NCBI GenBank assembly: GCA_014529385.2
Contig: CM043960.1
Location: 23,932,396 to 23,996,395, forward strand
DNA from: Adiantum capillus-veneris
Lineage: Eukaryota; Streptophyta; Polypodiopsida; Polypodiales; Pteridaceae
DNA: 64,000 bases
Reading direction: 5' to 3'
A program made the translations under genes and the position numbers. The notes below the pieces were generated by a model, which was not told the origin of the DNA, made no database searches, and was given only the letters and a program-made list of their open reading frames with translations. The first letter of the stretch is position 1. Every line of letters starts with the position of its first letter. Of the stretch, positions 1 through 12,060 are shown piece by piece.

Positions 1-323
1 CTTCACATCTGAACTCACTAACTGCTCAAAAGATTTGATCATCAATTCTTCTGGTATCCCTCTTACCTTGGTCTCCAGCTCATAGCACTCTAGGTAGCCC
101 TCTGGATTGTATCCATCAAAGAGTCGTCTCTCATCGTATAATGCATCTAAAGCTGCATCCAAAGCTTCATCCATTTGATTTTCTTCTTTACGGTCTCTAT
201 TTCAAGCAGAGATCCTTGAACCACTTGAAGCATCTTTGAAAAATCTAGAACTGTTGACTTATCATCGAAACCGTTCGCACTTAATTCTGCAATCATCTTC
301 ATCATCTGCTCTAAATTCTCCAT
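1..323 (-). pseudogene. Ty3/gypsy gag N-terminal fragment (runs off window)
   Basis: Read on the minus strand from an ATG at 321-323, this encodes the start of a gag-like polyprotein. An acidic helical N-terminus is followed by a stretch containing RRLFDGYNPEGYLECYE, which resembles the FDG-xNPE-x-YL segment of plant gypsy gag proteins, where the capsid region begins. One frameshift near 175-180 is needed to join the two halves, so this copy is broken. It lies just downstream (on its own strand) of a primer-binding site at 350-364, as expected for the start of an internal retroelement region. The rest of the element lies left of the window. The gag call rests on motif similarity that I recognise; I could not search for it. 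Confidence 0.55.
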
Positions 324-349
324 CTTTACCTCCCACCTCGGCTCGTTTC

Positions 350-364
350 ATGTCGGGTTCACCA
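350..364 (-). other. Retroelement primer-binding site, tRNA-Trp type
   Basis: The minus strand reads TGGTGAACCCGACATGA. This closely matches the complement of the 3' end of plant cytosolic tRNA-Trp(CCA), which ends ...GTCGGGTTCA-CCA. It sits between an LTR-like end (CCCCCGACA, minus strand, ending at 369) and the gag start at 323. The spacing suits a 5' LTR, PBS, gag order. Confidence 0.55.
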
Positions 365-1229
365 AAGATGTCGGGGGATATGTGTTCACTACGTGAGCCG
401 GGCAGGCGTCGGGCCTCTGGCTGTGGAAGGTGTGAAAGAGAGAGAACAAGAAAAAGAGATGTAACTGAATCTGGAAATCACCGTAATCATCAATTAATTG
501 ATTAACGCTTGAGTACAACTTAATCCTTAGTGACGGCGGGCTATTAACAACACCGTCACTTGGATCATCTACTAACTAGGAGCTTCAGCTCTCGTTTACA
601 AGATTAATCGGGCCGTTAACGACACCGGACTTAACAAAATGCTTAATCAACTTTGGACTGATGTTGGTGATGGAAATTTTCTTGTCGCTTTATCTGCTTC
701 AAATACCTCGCGGATTCTGCAAGTTTCAATTCAGTTCACTGCCTCGATCATCAAGCTTCAATTTTGCCAATTATTTTGCAGCTTCCTGCTCCTTATGCTT
801 TGCACTGGCTTAATGGCCACTCACAGCTTTTAACTTCTTCTTGCTCTTCAATTGCTATCTGATGCTTTAACCCTTGCTTTGCCTACCTCGTGCTTTCCTC
901 TTGCCTTCTTAATCATGGCCGCTCATCTTATGCTCGACGAGAGAGACAATTTCATGCTTGCTTATGTATGAGAGAGATCCTTGGTTTTGCTTCTCAAGCA
1001 CGAGAGCGAGAGACTTCCTTTTTGCTTTGCCCTTGTTCTTAGCCACGTTTGAGAAGTAGCCTGTATCCTTCTTCAAATCCTCCCTTGCCGGCTTTGCTAG
1101 CCGAGGTCTCCTTCTCCTCTTTTGTTAACTCCCTTCACGCCTCTTGCCGAGCTCACCTCGCTTTGACGGCCTCTTTCTCTAGTATAAGTCTCGACTCCTT
1201 CTTCTTGCCCCTTCCCTAGCATGGATCCT

Positions 1230-1364
<135 letters not shown>

Positions 1365-1573
1365 CTTTGCCTTCTCCAACCTTGCTTTGAGGATGAGAGC
1401 GAGAGAGAGGGAGCTCTTCCCTCCTTGCCCTTCGACTCCTTTCCGCCTTCCTCTTCTTCGCCTTGCTAAGCTTTGGTTGCCCTCCTTAGTTCTCATTGGC
1501 CCCTCCCTTCCTCAAGCTCATTTTTCTTGCAATACCCCTCATGCACAAGGCGTCCCCTATTATTAGCATGCTC

Positions 1574-1612
1574 CCTCCCTTAGCAACGACGGCGCCGTCG
1601 TTGCTAGGGAGG
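1574..1612. repeat. Strong GC-rich palindrome/hairpin
   Basis: A perfect 24-bp palindrome (1582-1605) is centred on GGCGCC. With one bulged base it extends through CCTCCC/GGGAGG arms. It is followed at 1613 by CATAAAAATC. It could be a regulatory hairpin or the remains of a small inverted-repeat insertion. Confidence 0.8.
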
Positions 1613-2350
1613 CATAAAAATCCCCTCTGCTGATGTGGCACTGTTTCGGACTTGCACAAAATGCGCCACCACTGGTGTCAAATGGAGTGCCCTCGCGAGC
1701 CCCGAAAAATATGCTTGTTTGCCGAGCTCATCCGATCACTGTGCTGGCCAGCGCGAGCTCGGATCTCCACCCTGCGCTCCTCTCCCGCTGCTCGCCATCG
1801 CCATGCCGTTTTTTTAATTTATTTTCCCTTTCCCATTTGCCCTTAATTCCTCAAGTGGGCGACCTCTAGTGGCGGGCACCCTTTGTGAATATGGACAGCT
1901 AAGGTAATTTGGCTTATGGGTGGGCAAAGCTTCATTGTCCGCGTCCAATGCCCCAATTCTTTGGTTGCCTTTGGGCGGCCTTCTCAAGTTTTTGGGTGGC
2001 CTTTGAAGCCGGGCAACCTTCTCAAGTCGGGCAACCTTTTAACGGGCACCAAATTTATCATACATAACCAGGGCATTGCTAAGCGTGTCATCTCCTCCAA
2101 AAATCTTTCACTAACCATATCATCGTGAATTTTACTATCCATACCAGCATCTCGAATAATGCCACAATTACCCAGTTCAGTAGCACGCCGACAATTGTCA
2201 TCGGCCTCAAGCCCTTTTTTCTGATCAAGTCGGACTTTGCCTGATGAGCCATAAATCCCTGTAAACCTCTTGAGCTACATAAAATGTATACTAACCCTGT
2301 TGAGGCTATAAAAATCCTAGATGGCACTCCATCCGAGCCAGCCTGATTGA

Positions 2351-3944
2351 GTGGTACGGAGCCGGCCCCCTGTGAATATTTAACGGCTCATATCTTGGCA
2401 ACCGGAACCCCGATCACTAATCTCGAAAGACCGAGGTGCTCCAAAAAGTGAGCACTTCAGGCCCGTGTATTCATTTCATTTCTGTCACCTCAGCTGCAGT
2501 TGCACAATCCGGTACAGATCTGCAATCGACTTCAACTTTAAACTGCCATAACTTCTTCACCGTAGCTCCAATCGACGAGCCGTAAAGATAGGCTGGTAGA
2601 GCACTTCAAGCACTGTAGTTTTAGATCATAATCTCCCATTTGTGTCCACTTCAAGCATAATCATTTTTGGAATCATTAAGGCATATGTTGGCCCTTTTAA
2701 GCCGCATCTGACATACATTAATCATTAAACTTGGCCTATTAACAAGCCTTGATCACTGACCATTAAATGTGTAGGCTTCAAGAAGCTTGATCTACATCTT
2801 CTTGGCATATTTCTTAGCATGGGAGCGGAGCTGCACGACAACGGGGTGATGCAAATTCACTAGAAATTCATGCTATGTGGCATACGTGGGACTTTTTGAT
2901 GTTACCATATGACCCAGGAGGACATTATGATGCTATGGACTTTCTTTGAATATTTATGTGCCCTTTGATAGAGGGAAATGCTTTGATGTTCTTGATGGAT
3001 ATCTCTCTAATCTAATGCCTATCAGTCTAGGGAATGCATTAATTATCATATGGTTATGATCTTATAACAAAAATATTGTATGCTTTCCTTATGATCCAGG
3101 TGGGAACTATGTGCTTAGTGTGACTCTAATTGGATGTTTACAATCAAGGCGTATGCAAAAAAAGAAGCAATCCACTTGGCACATGCCGGAGCATGTCCAG
3201 GTTCAGAGGGGGTGGATGTCGTGCCGTGGCACGTACATAGTGTGACATTCAAAAAATTCACCTCACTTTTGACACTCCTCCATGCATGGAAAGAAAAGTA
3301 ATAATGTACATATTGTGATATATACTAAAACAACTTCTGTAGTTGCTATCACATACATACCTACTCAGGGAATCATGGCCCTCGATGTGGTGTCTTTGAG
3401 TGCTTTCATACTTGATAAGATGCTTAATTTGGTTTGACAGTGTACATATTCCAAGTGTTTCATGGTGGCACACTCATCTCGCCTATAAAGACCGATGCGG
3501 GTAAAAACTGCAAACAATAGCACCTAACAGGCGCCGTCTTACATGGAAAGTGACCCAAATTGATATGTTGATAAAAAATGATGCTTATCTATGCTTATGC
3601 AAGTGATCCCACAAATTTAGGGATTTTTTTGACTACGTTTGGGATTTTTTGCATCAAATATGGTATTTTTTTTGGGTAAAAAATGAGCTGAAAATGGCCT
3701 AGTTTTGGTCCAAAGTAGAAAAATGGCCTAAAAATTGACACATCAGCTGAAAAATTCCGTGGGTTAGAGAGAGGGGGCTTTTTACAAAAGAAAAAACAGC
3801 AATTTTTCTCTACTGTGCAATAGCTTCCATGGTTGCCCAATCTATGTGTGCTGCAGTCCCGCCTCTTCGCAATCTTGTATCTAAGCCTATGAGGGAGTGA
3901 ATTAGGGTTTCCCCTTATCAAAATGGTGTGTGGGCTTCAATATA
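2351..3944. other. No recognisable feature
   Basis: I see no gene, RNA or bounded repeat here. The short reading frames lack recognisable motifs. Confidence 0.5.
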
Positions 3945-4092
3945 GAAGCTCTTAAATCTCTGAAAAATAAAAAAATGGTCACAAAAGGTGGAATCTCGAG
4001 TTTTCCTTTCAATTGTTTGAAGCTCTTAAATCTCTGAAAATTTAAAAAATGGTCACAAAAGGTGGAATCTCGAGTATTCCTTTCAATTGGGG
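3945..4092. repeat. Tandem duplication, 2 x 74 bp
   Basis: Two adjacent copies (3945-4018 and 4019-4092), each beginning GAAGCTCTTAAATCTCTGAA and sharing GGTCACAAAAGGTGGAATCT. They differ at only a few positions. Confidence 0.85.
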
Positions 4093-4457
4093 GCGAGGCT
4101 ACATGATACCATGAAAGAGGTTTGGGTTTTGAGTGAGATTTTTGCTTGTATGAACATTGAGGTTTCATGGCTAAAAGTTCAGTGTTTTTCAATGGTCTTT
4201 TTAAGTGAAATTGAATGTGATTTGATGATCCTCTCATCATAATCTCAACTACGAAAACAAGCAATCTCCAAGCACAATAGTAAAGAAGGTTTGTGACTTT
4301 GCTGTCACAAACACTCTTAGATTTTTAGTCACCCTTAGAAAGAGGGTTGGTGATTCTCCACAATCGCTTTTCACAAAGTGTTTGTGACTCTGATGAGGAA
4401 CTCTCACAGCCAGAGGTTTTGCACCTTCCCAGCTAGACCGCACACATTCCGACACCA

Positions 4458-4523
4458 TGGAAGTATGTACAGTGTTATTGTAGGCATACTCCACTAAGGG
4501 TAAGTACTTCTCCCATTGGTATC
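4458..4523. repeat. 66-bp inverted duplication, left copy
   Basis: The reverse complement of this segment equals 11303-11368 except for about one base. Both encode the integrase stretch around QWEKYLPLVEYAYNN. The two copies mark where the minus-strand and plus-strand halves of one gypsy element overlap. Confidence 0.85.
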
Positions 4524-5600
4524 TTTGATCTACTTCTGTTACATAGGCTTTTAGTAGATCAAGAATTGTTAGGCTAGTTATTTCACTTTGGCCATCCGTT
4601 TGCGGGTGATAGGCCGAAGAGAAGTTTAGCCTTGTCCCTAAATTCTCAAAGAGACCCTTCCAAAAATTACTGGTCATTCTAGGATCTCTATCTGACACTA
4701 TGGACATTGGCAATCCATGGTACTTGAAGATTTGTGAAATGAAGAGGGTTGCCATTTGATAGGCTTTGATAGTCTTTATAGGTATAAAATGAGCTTGTTT
4801 ACTGAACCTGTCTACTATCGTCCATATTCTCGTATTCCCATGGATAGACTTAGGCAATCCAAAGATAAAATTCATGTATATGCTCTCCCATGGTGAATTA
4901 GGGATTGGAAAATGTTTAAGCAATCCAGGTTGCTTCTTCCCTCTATCAAATTTCGTCTTTTGGCATACCACACATTTAGAAACATACTCTTGTATGTTTG
5001 CTTTCATGGTAGGCCAATAGAAATATGTTTCAATCCCCTTTAGGGTAGACTAAATCCCTCTATGCCCCGCATAAGGAGGAACATGAGATTCATAGATTAC
5101 TTTCTCACGTAGTGAGTTAGGAGCGCATAGTCTATTGCCATAGAGAAGATAACCATCTTGTAAAGTAAATGATTTATCTTTCTTTCCTAATGCAAGGGAT
5201 GAAATCACATCTCTAAAATCGAGATTAATAGCATACTCATCTATCATAGAGGATAGCTCATTGTGAGTTGCTATGGAAACCACATTCACTCTCGGTCGTC
5301 TTGAGAGTGCATCGGCTACTTGATTATGCTTGGCAGCAATGTGAGCAATATGAAAATGAAATTGCAAAAGGAAATTTGCCCACCTCATTTTTTTGTCGGA
5401 GAGCTTGGTCTGCGTCATGAAGTACTTACGACTTTGGTGATCCGTTCGCAGAATGAAAGGAGTCCACAATAAATAGTGCTTCCATGAGTCTAAGGCATGT
5501 AGAACTACGAGGAGTTCCTTTTCATATATGCCTAGATCTTGCTCAACAGGGTCGAGCCTTCGACTTTGATGATAAGCTAATCTTTTGAATTGAAAATATG
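4458..5600 (-). pseudogene. Ty3/gypsy RNase H - integrase fragment (family 1)
   Basis: Minus-strand pol segment. From about 5600 to 5050 it reads as reverse-transcriptase-linked RNase H (LDPVEQDLGIYEKELLVVL, then the end of the domain with VADALSRRPR). It then runs into the integrase zinc-binding HHCC region (SHVPPYAGHRGI ... CVVCQKTKF) and the catalytic core with IVDRFSKQAHF, SDRDPRM and SSAYHPQTDGQSE. One stop near 5050 splits RNase H from integrase. Integrase similarity ends abruptly at 4458 just after EYAYNNTVHTS, where unrelated sequence begins. RT and gag are missing on the other side. The integrase tail with its 3' LTR lies on the opposite strand at 11303-13994, so this element was rearranged. 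It is closely related to the copies at 18255-23500 and 23814-41348. Confidence 0.85.
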
Positions 5601-5739
5601 TACCCTTCAACTGTTTTTTCCTGTTATGTGTGCAACACATTATCTGTACTTGACATGGAGGTGGTGTAGATAAATCCAACATCTTAGAGGAGCTACCTCC
5701 ATGGATGTATAGGAAACTTATGCACATGTCACATCGCAA

Positions 5740-6823
5740 GGAACAAGTCGAAGAAATTCATATTGGCCATGCATTGATATTAGCTAACAAAAGATGAAGG
5801 AGGGAGATATGGGAGTTATCCTCTGTAACAAGATGACATGCAGATTGAAGGCTATAGAAATAATGTGAGGGAAGGGTTTGGACAACACCGTTGCAAGTTG
5901 TGCCATAACTCCATACACAAACCTTATACTAGCTAGAATACTTTATGTAATTCCAACTTTTTGATTTGTAAATGATGGTTGCAACAAAATACATTACTGT
6001 GCAACAAGATTTTGCTACAAAATGGATCCAACCTTAATGCATAAAAAATTTACGTTTGAACTGTTTCTAGTCATTGGGAAGAGTTACAAAATACTTTGGC
6101 CTCTTGCCCTTTCTCAAAGGGCCCTCCTACTTGTGCCTTGGTCTTTTTTAACAACGTGTTTCTTCATCAACATCTGGCGCATGCACCTTGAGGTTGGGAA
6201 ATCTAGTCTCCTCATTTGCCTCAGACTGTCAGGCCTCTTCTATAAGTTGAAGGACTGACTGCTTATTTTTTAGCAAATCATGTTTTTCGTATTGTGCCAA
6301 ATGGTGTGGGTTTGTGATTCCACAAGCTAAAACATATATAGCATGTGTCAAAAAGTAGTGACTACACATGCCATAGATGCCAGGCCTAACACTAAACATT
6401 AAAATCGCTGCTTGCTTCTCTAGCAGCATGACCTTGTCTATGTTCCATCTAATAGCTGCGCCTCCTAAATATCTTGAGAGTTTCTTCAATACAAAAAGAG
6501 GAAATTAAGTCTTGTTCTCAGAGAAGCTGGAATGAAAGCAAAGGAAATTTGGGGCGTGCAAATTCTCCAAGTATTGTCCAAGGCAGGAATTATTTCTTTA
6601 ATCTCCCTTGCCTCATCCACTAGGACGAGTATTGAAATCATCATAGACCACAAGCTACGAAAAATAAATACAAGTGTTGGTACATACACATGAAACTCTT
6701 CATCTCTAAAAATCACTTACATAGAATTATACCTTTTTATTTTCATCTTCATCTATGAAAATCACTTACATAGAATTGTACCTTTTGATTTTCATATTCT
6801 TTTACTATTGCAATGCATAAGTC
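5740..6823. other. Unassigned sequence
   Basis: Short minus-strand reading frames (6229-6489 and 6486-6716) follow the frames upstream of them at 7207, but I recognise no motif. This could be decayed coding DNA. Confidence 0.3.
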
Positions 6824-7207
6824 CTATGAGCTCTCGGCTGCAGAGGATGATGATGGTGCATACATTGTTGATGGAGTAATTCTCCCCATCCCTATGATTC
6901 CAAGCCTTTCTTGTATCACCTTGAACTTTGACTCCGTTGGGCGCGTCGCGGCACATGCAGCTACATCCCTGTAAACCATTGCTATTGCCTCTACTGGGTG
7001 TTTGACAAAATCAATTGTTGTTACATGAGCATCCATAATAGAGTACTTGTCTTTGCTAAGGTTGATTATATTGCGATCCTCTAGTAGATCTTGAGAAATT
7101 ATAACAAGGCAATAGTCCTCTCTCAAATCAATTAGTTTCATGATATCATCACGCATTACATAGTGATGATCATTGATGGGGATGGTAGGTAGCACATTTG
7201 TTGGCAA
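6824..7207 (-). CDS. Hypothetical reading frame, 127 codons
   Basis: This open frame begins MPTNVLPTIPINDHHYVM and ends with a Ser/Ala-rich tail. I do not recognise the protein. Its ordinary amino-acid composition, without low complexity, and a neighbouring minus-strand frame at 7340-7561 suggest exons or fragments of one decayed gene. It lies between a rearranged gypsy fragment and a LINE, so capture or chance are both possible. Confidence 0.2.
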   Translation of the reverse strand: MPTNVLPTIPINDHHYVMRDDIMKLIDLREDYCLVIISQDLLEDRNIINLSKDKYSIMDAHVTTIDFVKHPVEAIAMVYRDVAACAATRPTESKFKVIQERLGIIGMGRITPSTMYAPSSSSAAESS

Positions 7208-7339
7208 ATATCCCTTTGGAATCTAACACCTTCTGATATATGTAAAATAGCACTTGCTGGTTGCACAACTCCTTATCAATGACCCCACGTTGACTACTAT
7301 GCCTCGAATGCTAAGAACGGCCAGAAAGTCAGGTCCACA

Positions 7340-7561
7340 TCAAACCTCAAGCATCCTCAAAGGATTAGTCATATAATCATGAAAATACTGATCAACAACT
7401 ACTAGATTCCCATTCACTTGATTCCACCTTATGTAGTGGAAGGAAGGTATGAAGTTATGAGAAGCTATCATGCATTTACACACAACATACTTCTTATCTA
7501 CTTTACATAAGATTCCATCAAAATCATGAACTCCCAACACTCTTCCAAAAAATCGAGGCAT
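7340..7561 (-). CDS. Hypothetical reading frame, 73 codons
   Basis: This open frame begins MPRFFGRVLGVHDFDGILCK and has ordinary protein-like composition. It is upstream of and on the same strand as 6824-7207, separated by 130 bp with stops. I recognise no domain. It may be a separate exon or fragment of the same unknown gene. Confidence 0.2.
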   Translation of the reverse strand: MPRFFGRVLGVHDFDGILCKVDKKYVVCKCMIASHNFIPSFHYIRWNQVNGNLVVVDQYFHDYMTNPLRMLEV

Positions 7562-7949
7562 TTCTTAAGACTTGTAGATGAACATAGTTGGAGTCTTCCT
7601 AAGCTCCTCATCAGTGAAGAAGTTGATGAACACATGCATGAGAATGAACATTAAAACATGTAAGGTTCTCGTACACCAACCTGTAGTATGCCGGCATGGC
7701 ATCTCTACTTGACCGATGCTATTGTTCTCCTCAAGCTGACTAGTTGCCTTCGCTGCTTGATATGAAGGTGATGACTACACAGTTCCTATTTGATCACTTA
7801 TCTTTGCGCATGAAACTCTAAAAAACCAAAGGTGAATGTCATTTCCTCCAATGGGCTAAGAAGCTACTTATAATAGGGGATCACCTTTCCAAAGAACCTT
7901 TTTTCAAAAGCCTGGCCTTGAAAGTTATGAGAAATCTTTGTAAAGATGT

Positions 7950-10900
7950 GGATTTAGCAAGCCCTAGGGCGGCTTGGTATATATTTTCCAAGAATATTAG
8001 AAAGAAACAAGAATTGTAGGCCCTAGAAGGAATAAATATCACGAGGAGGGCTTGAAGCAACTTGCTAATGAAATAGAGCTACTAACCTCCAAAAGTCAGG
8101 AACGGTCAACCTCTGAAGCTGAGCATAAAAGGTGGCTAGAAGCTAAAGTTGATGTGACCAAACGAAAACTTGAGGACGTGAGGAAGGACACAATATTATC
8201 TAGAGAAACCTTCCTTTAGTCAAAGGAAGATAATCAAGGACACTTCTTCATGGCCCTAAACGTCACAAGAAATTGGGGCATTGTCTACTCACTCACAAAT
8301 GGGGAAGAGAATGATGTTAAGAACCCAAAAAAAATGGCTCATCTGATGCTTGATCACTCACTTGAGGCCCGTTCCCTAAAAGTGGATGAAGCCATAAATA
8401 CTCTTCTTGGGAGTTTCAAAAAAATATTATCCTACTCAGACATACACCAACTTTTTGGAGAAGGCATTCACTAAGGAGGAAGGCTATCTCGCAATGCAAG
8501 CATTAGGCAAGGAGAACTCCCTTGGGTGGGATGGATTGACTATTAAGTTTTTCAAATAATTTTGGGATGATCTTTAGTCCTCAATCATGCAAATGGCTAA
8601 TCAAGCCCTGGTCAATGGGGTCCTTGAATCAAGCATAAAAAGCAGACCTATCATCAAACAAATTTGTTGCTCCCAACTAGAACATTGGCATCCCATAGCT
8701 ATGATGTCAATGTCTTATGGAATTATTGCCAAAAACATTGTCCTTAGGCTCTCTCCCTCCTTGATAAAGCTAATACTCCCCACCAGCATGGATTTATCAA
8801 CAAGGGAAGATCAATCTATGATAACATTTTGGTAGAAATTGTCGGCATAGAGTATGCAACATTCACTAAGCAAGAGTGTATCATGTTACAACTGGATCTA
8901 GATAAAGCCTATGAGAAGATCACATGGTCGTTCATTAAAGATGTCATGAAGTTGGGCTTTGGGCCGTGGATGCGTAGATTATTGGTATGCACCCTTGGTG
9001 TTGGTAGCTAATCTGAGCTTTTGTTCGATGAGAGAATTGTGGGTACATTCTAGGTCAAAAGATAAATCAAGTAGGGATGCCTGCTAGCCCCTTTGATGTT
9101 CACCATCATCGGATCTCATCCTTTGGTTTCCATGCTTGAAGACAATGCTACAAGAGGGGATATTTAAGGGCCATCCCTACCTAACAACAACCAACTGCTT
9201 GCAAAGCTCGTTGCAGAGGACTCCCTGATCTTCCTCAAAGATTTCCCTCAGGTGATTAGAAAGGTTCTAAAGATTGTGAAAACGTATTCCCGAGCCTCAA
9301 GGTCAAAATGTAGTATTGAAAAATCAAGATTGACTGCACTCTCAAAAAATGACTTCTTGAATCCGTCGATGTGTACCGGGGAGATAGTCTTAAAAGGAAA
9401 GGTATTTCATCACCTGAGAGCCCCTCTGGGGTGGAAATTACCCACAAGAAAAGATTCATAGGGGTATTGAATAAGGTAAGAAGCAAGATGCAAAGTGTGG
9501 GAATATGCGCTTTTTCCCTTCCCAAGCAGAGTGAAAGTGATCAACACGCTTATGCTCCCATACATAGCCTTCAATGGTCGGATGCTTAAGTTAGCCAAAT
9601 GCAACTGGAAAGAATTCCTGAAATTGGTTAAAATATTCTTATAGAAAAACAACACCAAAGACTCGACCCCCTAGGATTAGGCTAGATGCAAGGCCGTTGC
9701 AAGACCAATAGAGCAAGATGGTGTCAAGATCCTTGACGCTAGTACTCATGCGCAGACCCACTGTGCCAAGTTTTTGGTAGAAATCATGAAGCAAGACCAA
9801 GTATGGGCTATTATGACAAAGGACATGATGGACAAGGCTAACATGTGCTCTCAAGGTGGTCAATGGAAAGGGCTTGAGGTGCACGATCGATTGCTTGCCC
9901 CTTGGTGGTCTGGCCTCAGACTTGGGGGCACAACGGACGAGCTAGTTTGAAAATGCAATAGAGCAACGGAGTCCTTGGAATGGGGAGAGATAACAAGGTA
10001 TTTTCACAACTATATATCTCACTAGTCCCCTTTCCTATCTAAGGCGAGAAGCATCTTACTAAACCCATTTTGGAGGGAGGTTGCCAGAAAGATAAATAAC
10101 AAAGGACTATGATGGCTGGGCCATCTTTGGGAGAGCAGCAACAAAAGTTGCAAAGGAATAGACCATTTGGTTACCCAATTAGTGGGACTAAAACACTGAT
10201 GGTCAATAGATCTTTAGAACGGCTAGACAGATGTTGGCTGCCTATCTATGAGTCCAAGTTCGAGCGGAAAGCATGGTGATGGCCTAAGAACATACATTTC
10301 CTTAAACCTCAAACCAAGGACGTTCACAACAGCCTAAGGGTCTCGAAAAATTGGTTCTCCCTCCTGAACAAGTAGTTGGGTAAGCAATTGCTAGAATCAA
10401 GAGGGGTGAAGGTTTTGTGGGGAGCCTTGAAATTGATGTGAAGGTTCTAACCAGAGGTATTGGGGTTGATAGATGCTCGCAATGCAGAATGGCTAGTGAG
10501 GACCTCCCTCACTTATTCAAGGAGTGCCCGACGATCTGTGACATGGCAAGGACGATTTGCAAATGGATTCAAAATACTTGGAAGATAAGTCTCTTTAAGA
10601 ATGATCTCTTCCTTGGGAGAAAGGTGCTTCAAAGCCAAGTGCTGCTTATTTGTACACAAATTATTAGATTCTGCTACTTCAAACAAGTGTGGAAGGTTTT
10701 GTGGGGATCCTTGCAATTGATGTGAAGGTTCTAGCCAGAGGTATTGGGCTTGATAGATGCTTGCAATGCAGAATGGCTAGTGAGGACCTCCCTCACTTAT
10801 TCAAGGAGTGCCCAACGATCTGTGACATGGAAGGGACGATTTGCAAATGGATTCAAAATACCTGGAAGATAATGCTCTTTAAGAATGATCTCTGCCTTGG

Positions 10901-11125
10901 GAGAAAGGTGCTTAAAAGGAAAGTGCTGCTTATTTGTACACAATTATTAGATTCTGCTACTTCAAACACATCTGGAAGGCGAGGAATTGTCGGGTCTTCA
11001 AGAATGCCCTAGAAACATCTAGGTTCACGAAGATTATACAAGAAAGCGGGGAAGGGATTATCGTCACCACTGCAAACAGAAGAACACTGAAGAGTGGAAT
11101 ATGGCAATTGGTGCCGCAATGGCTT
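7950..11125 (+). pseudogene. L1-type LINE (reverse transcriptase plus zf-RVT), decayed
   Basis: Segments in shifting plus-strand frames match plant non-LTR retrotransposons in the right order. A linker before RT contains a degenerate PGWDG-like motif near 8520 (LGWDGLTIKFFK). RT motifs follow: WHPIAMMSMSYGIIAKNI (about 8690-8750), an HGF-like block near 8790, LQLDLDKAYEKITWSFI at about 8885-8935, and a QGCPLAP-like motif near 9070. At 10417-10725 comes a reverse-transcriptase zinc-binding domain with CSQCRMASEDLPHLF-x-ECP. Many stops and frameshifts make it non-functional. I found no endonuclease domain or poly(A) tail. At its 3' side it is cut by the rearranged gypsy fragment starting at 11303. 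Confidence 0.75.
10409..10975 (+). repeat. Tandem duplication of the LINE zf-RVT segment, 2 x ~284 bp
   Basis: Copy 1 (about 10409-10692) and copy 2 (about 10693-10975) both run from GGTTTTGTGGGG to the sequence encoding RFCYFK, with scattered differences. The junction is inside the reading frame, so two zinc-binding domains follow each other. Confidence 0.8.
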
Positions 11126-11302
11126 GCAGGTTTATTTGTATGGGTTCCTGCTCATGTGGAGGGTTGTTCCATGTTCAGTCAGTCTTCTCTTTTGATTGCC
11201 GTGGAGTGGCTCCACTATCCATTGATGTATCTCCAATGTGTGTAATTTTTGGGAGATTTCATGGCTTGTTGGTACGAGCATGGCTTGAATTTGTAATTAT
11301 TT

Positions 11303-11368
11303 GATACCAATGGGAGAAGTACTTACCCTTAGTGGAGTATGCCTACAATAACAGTGTACATACTTCCA
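11303..11368. repeat. 66-bp inverted duplication, right copy
   Basis: Inverted partner of 4458-4523. It forms the first bases of the plus-strand integrase fragment. Confidence 0.85.
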
Positions 11369-12060
11369 CGGGAAAAGCACCTTTTGATGTAATTGAGGGA
11401 AGATAAAAAAGTCCCCTGCTACTTAAGGTACGCGGGAAGATCTTCGCTGCAGATGAATATAGCCGAGACCTACAAGAATCTTTCCAAAAGATTAAGGATG
11501 CTATCTGTATCTCACAGCAAAGGCAAAAGGCTGCTGTTGACAAGCACAGAAGAGCCCAAGCCTTTAAAGAAAATGATTGGGTCTTACTCAAATTTCCCAA
11601 GGCTCGATTAAGGCACACGACGGGCAAGAATCCTACGGGACACCAAAAGTACCATGCTAAATTAACAAAAAGATACTATGGTCCCTTCCAAATTCTTAGG
11701 CAAATCAATGAGATGGCCTATCAACTTAAGTTGCCCAACCATTGGCTCATACACAATGCTTTTCATGTGAGCCTATTAAAGCCTTACAAAGGAGAGCCAA
11801 TCATTTTCATGTGAGCCTATTAAAGCCTTACAAAGGAGAGCCACCTCAAGAACAAACTATTGAAGACCCACCAGAGCTTCTTTGTAGCCTGAGTCCATTC
11901 TCTGAAATGAAGACAAGGTACTAACAGGCGGTAAGACTATCCAACGATATCTTATTAAGTTTAAGAATTATCCTTTTGAAGATGCTAGATAGAAGCAAGG
12001 CATACAATTGAAGGATAACCTAAACCTTGTCAATGCTTACAATGTTTTCCTAGAGTAAGC
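11303..12060 (+). pseudogene. Ty3/gypsy integrase C-terminal fragment (family 1)
   Basis: The fragment begins mid-domain at YQWEKYLPLVEYAYNN and continues through the integrase C-terminal region, with [19 protein letters not shown] and RYYGPFQIL, then [17 protein letters not shown]-x-Y. This last block is the usual end of gypsy integrases before the 3' region. A stop at about 11404 and a ~50-bp local duplication near 11760-11830 (encoding [13 protein letters not shown] twice) disrupt it. No chromodomain is visible. It leads to a polypurine tract and LTR at 12401-13994. Confidence 0.8.
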
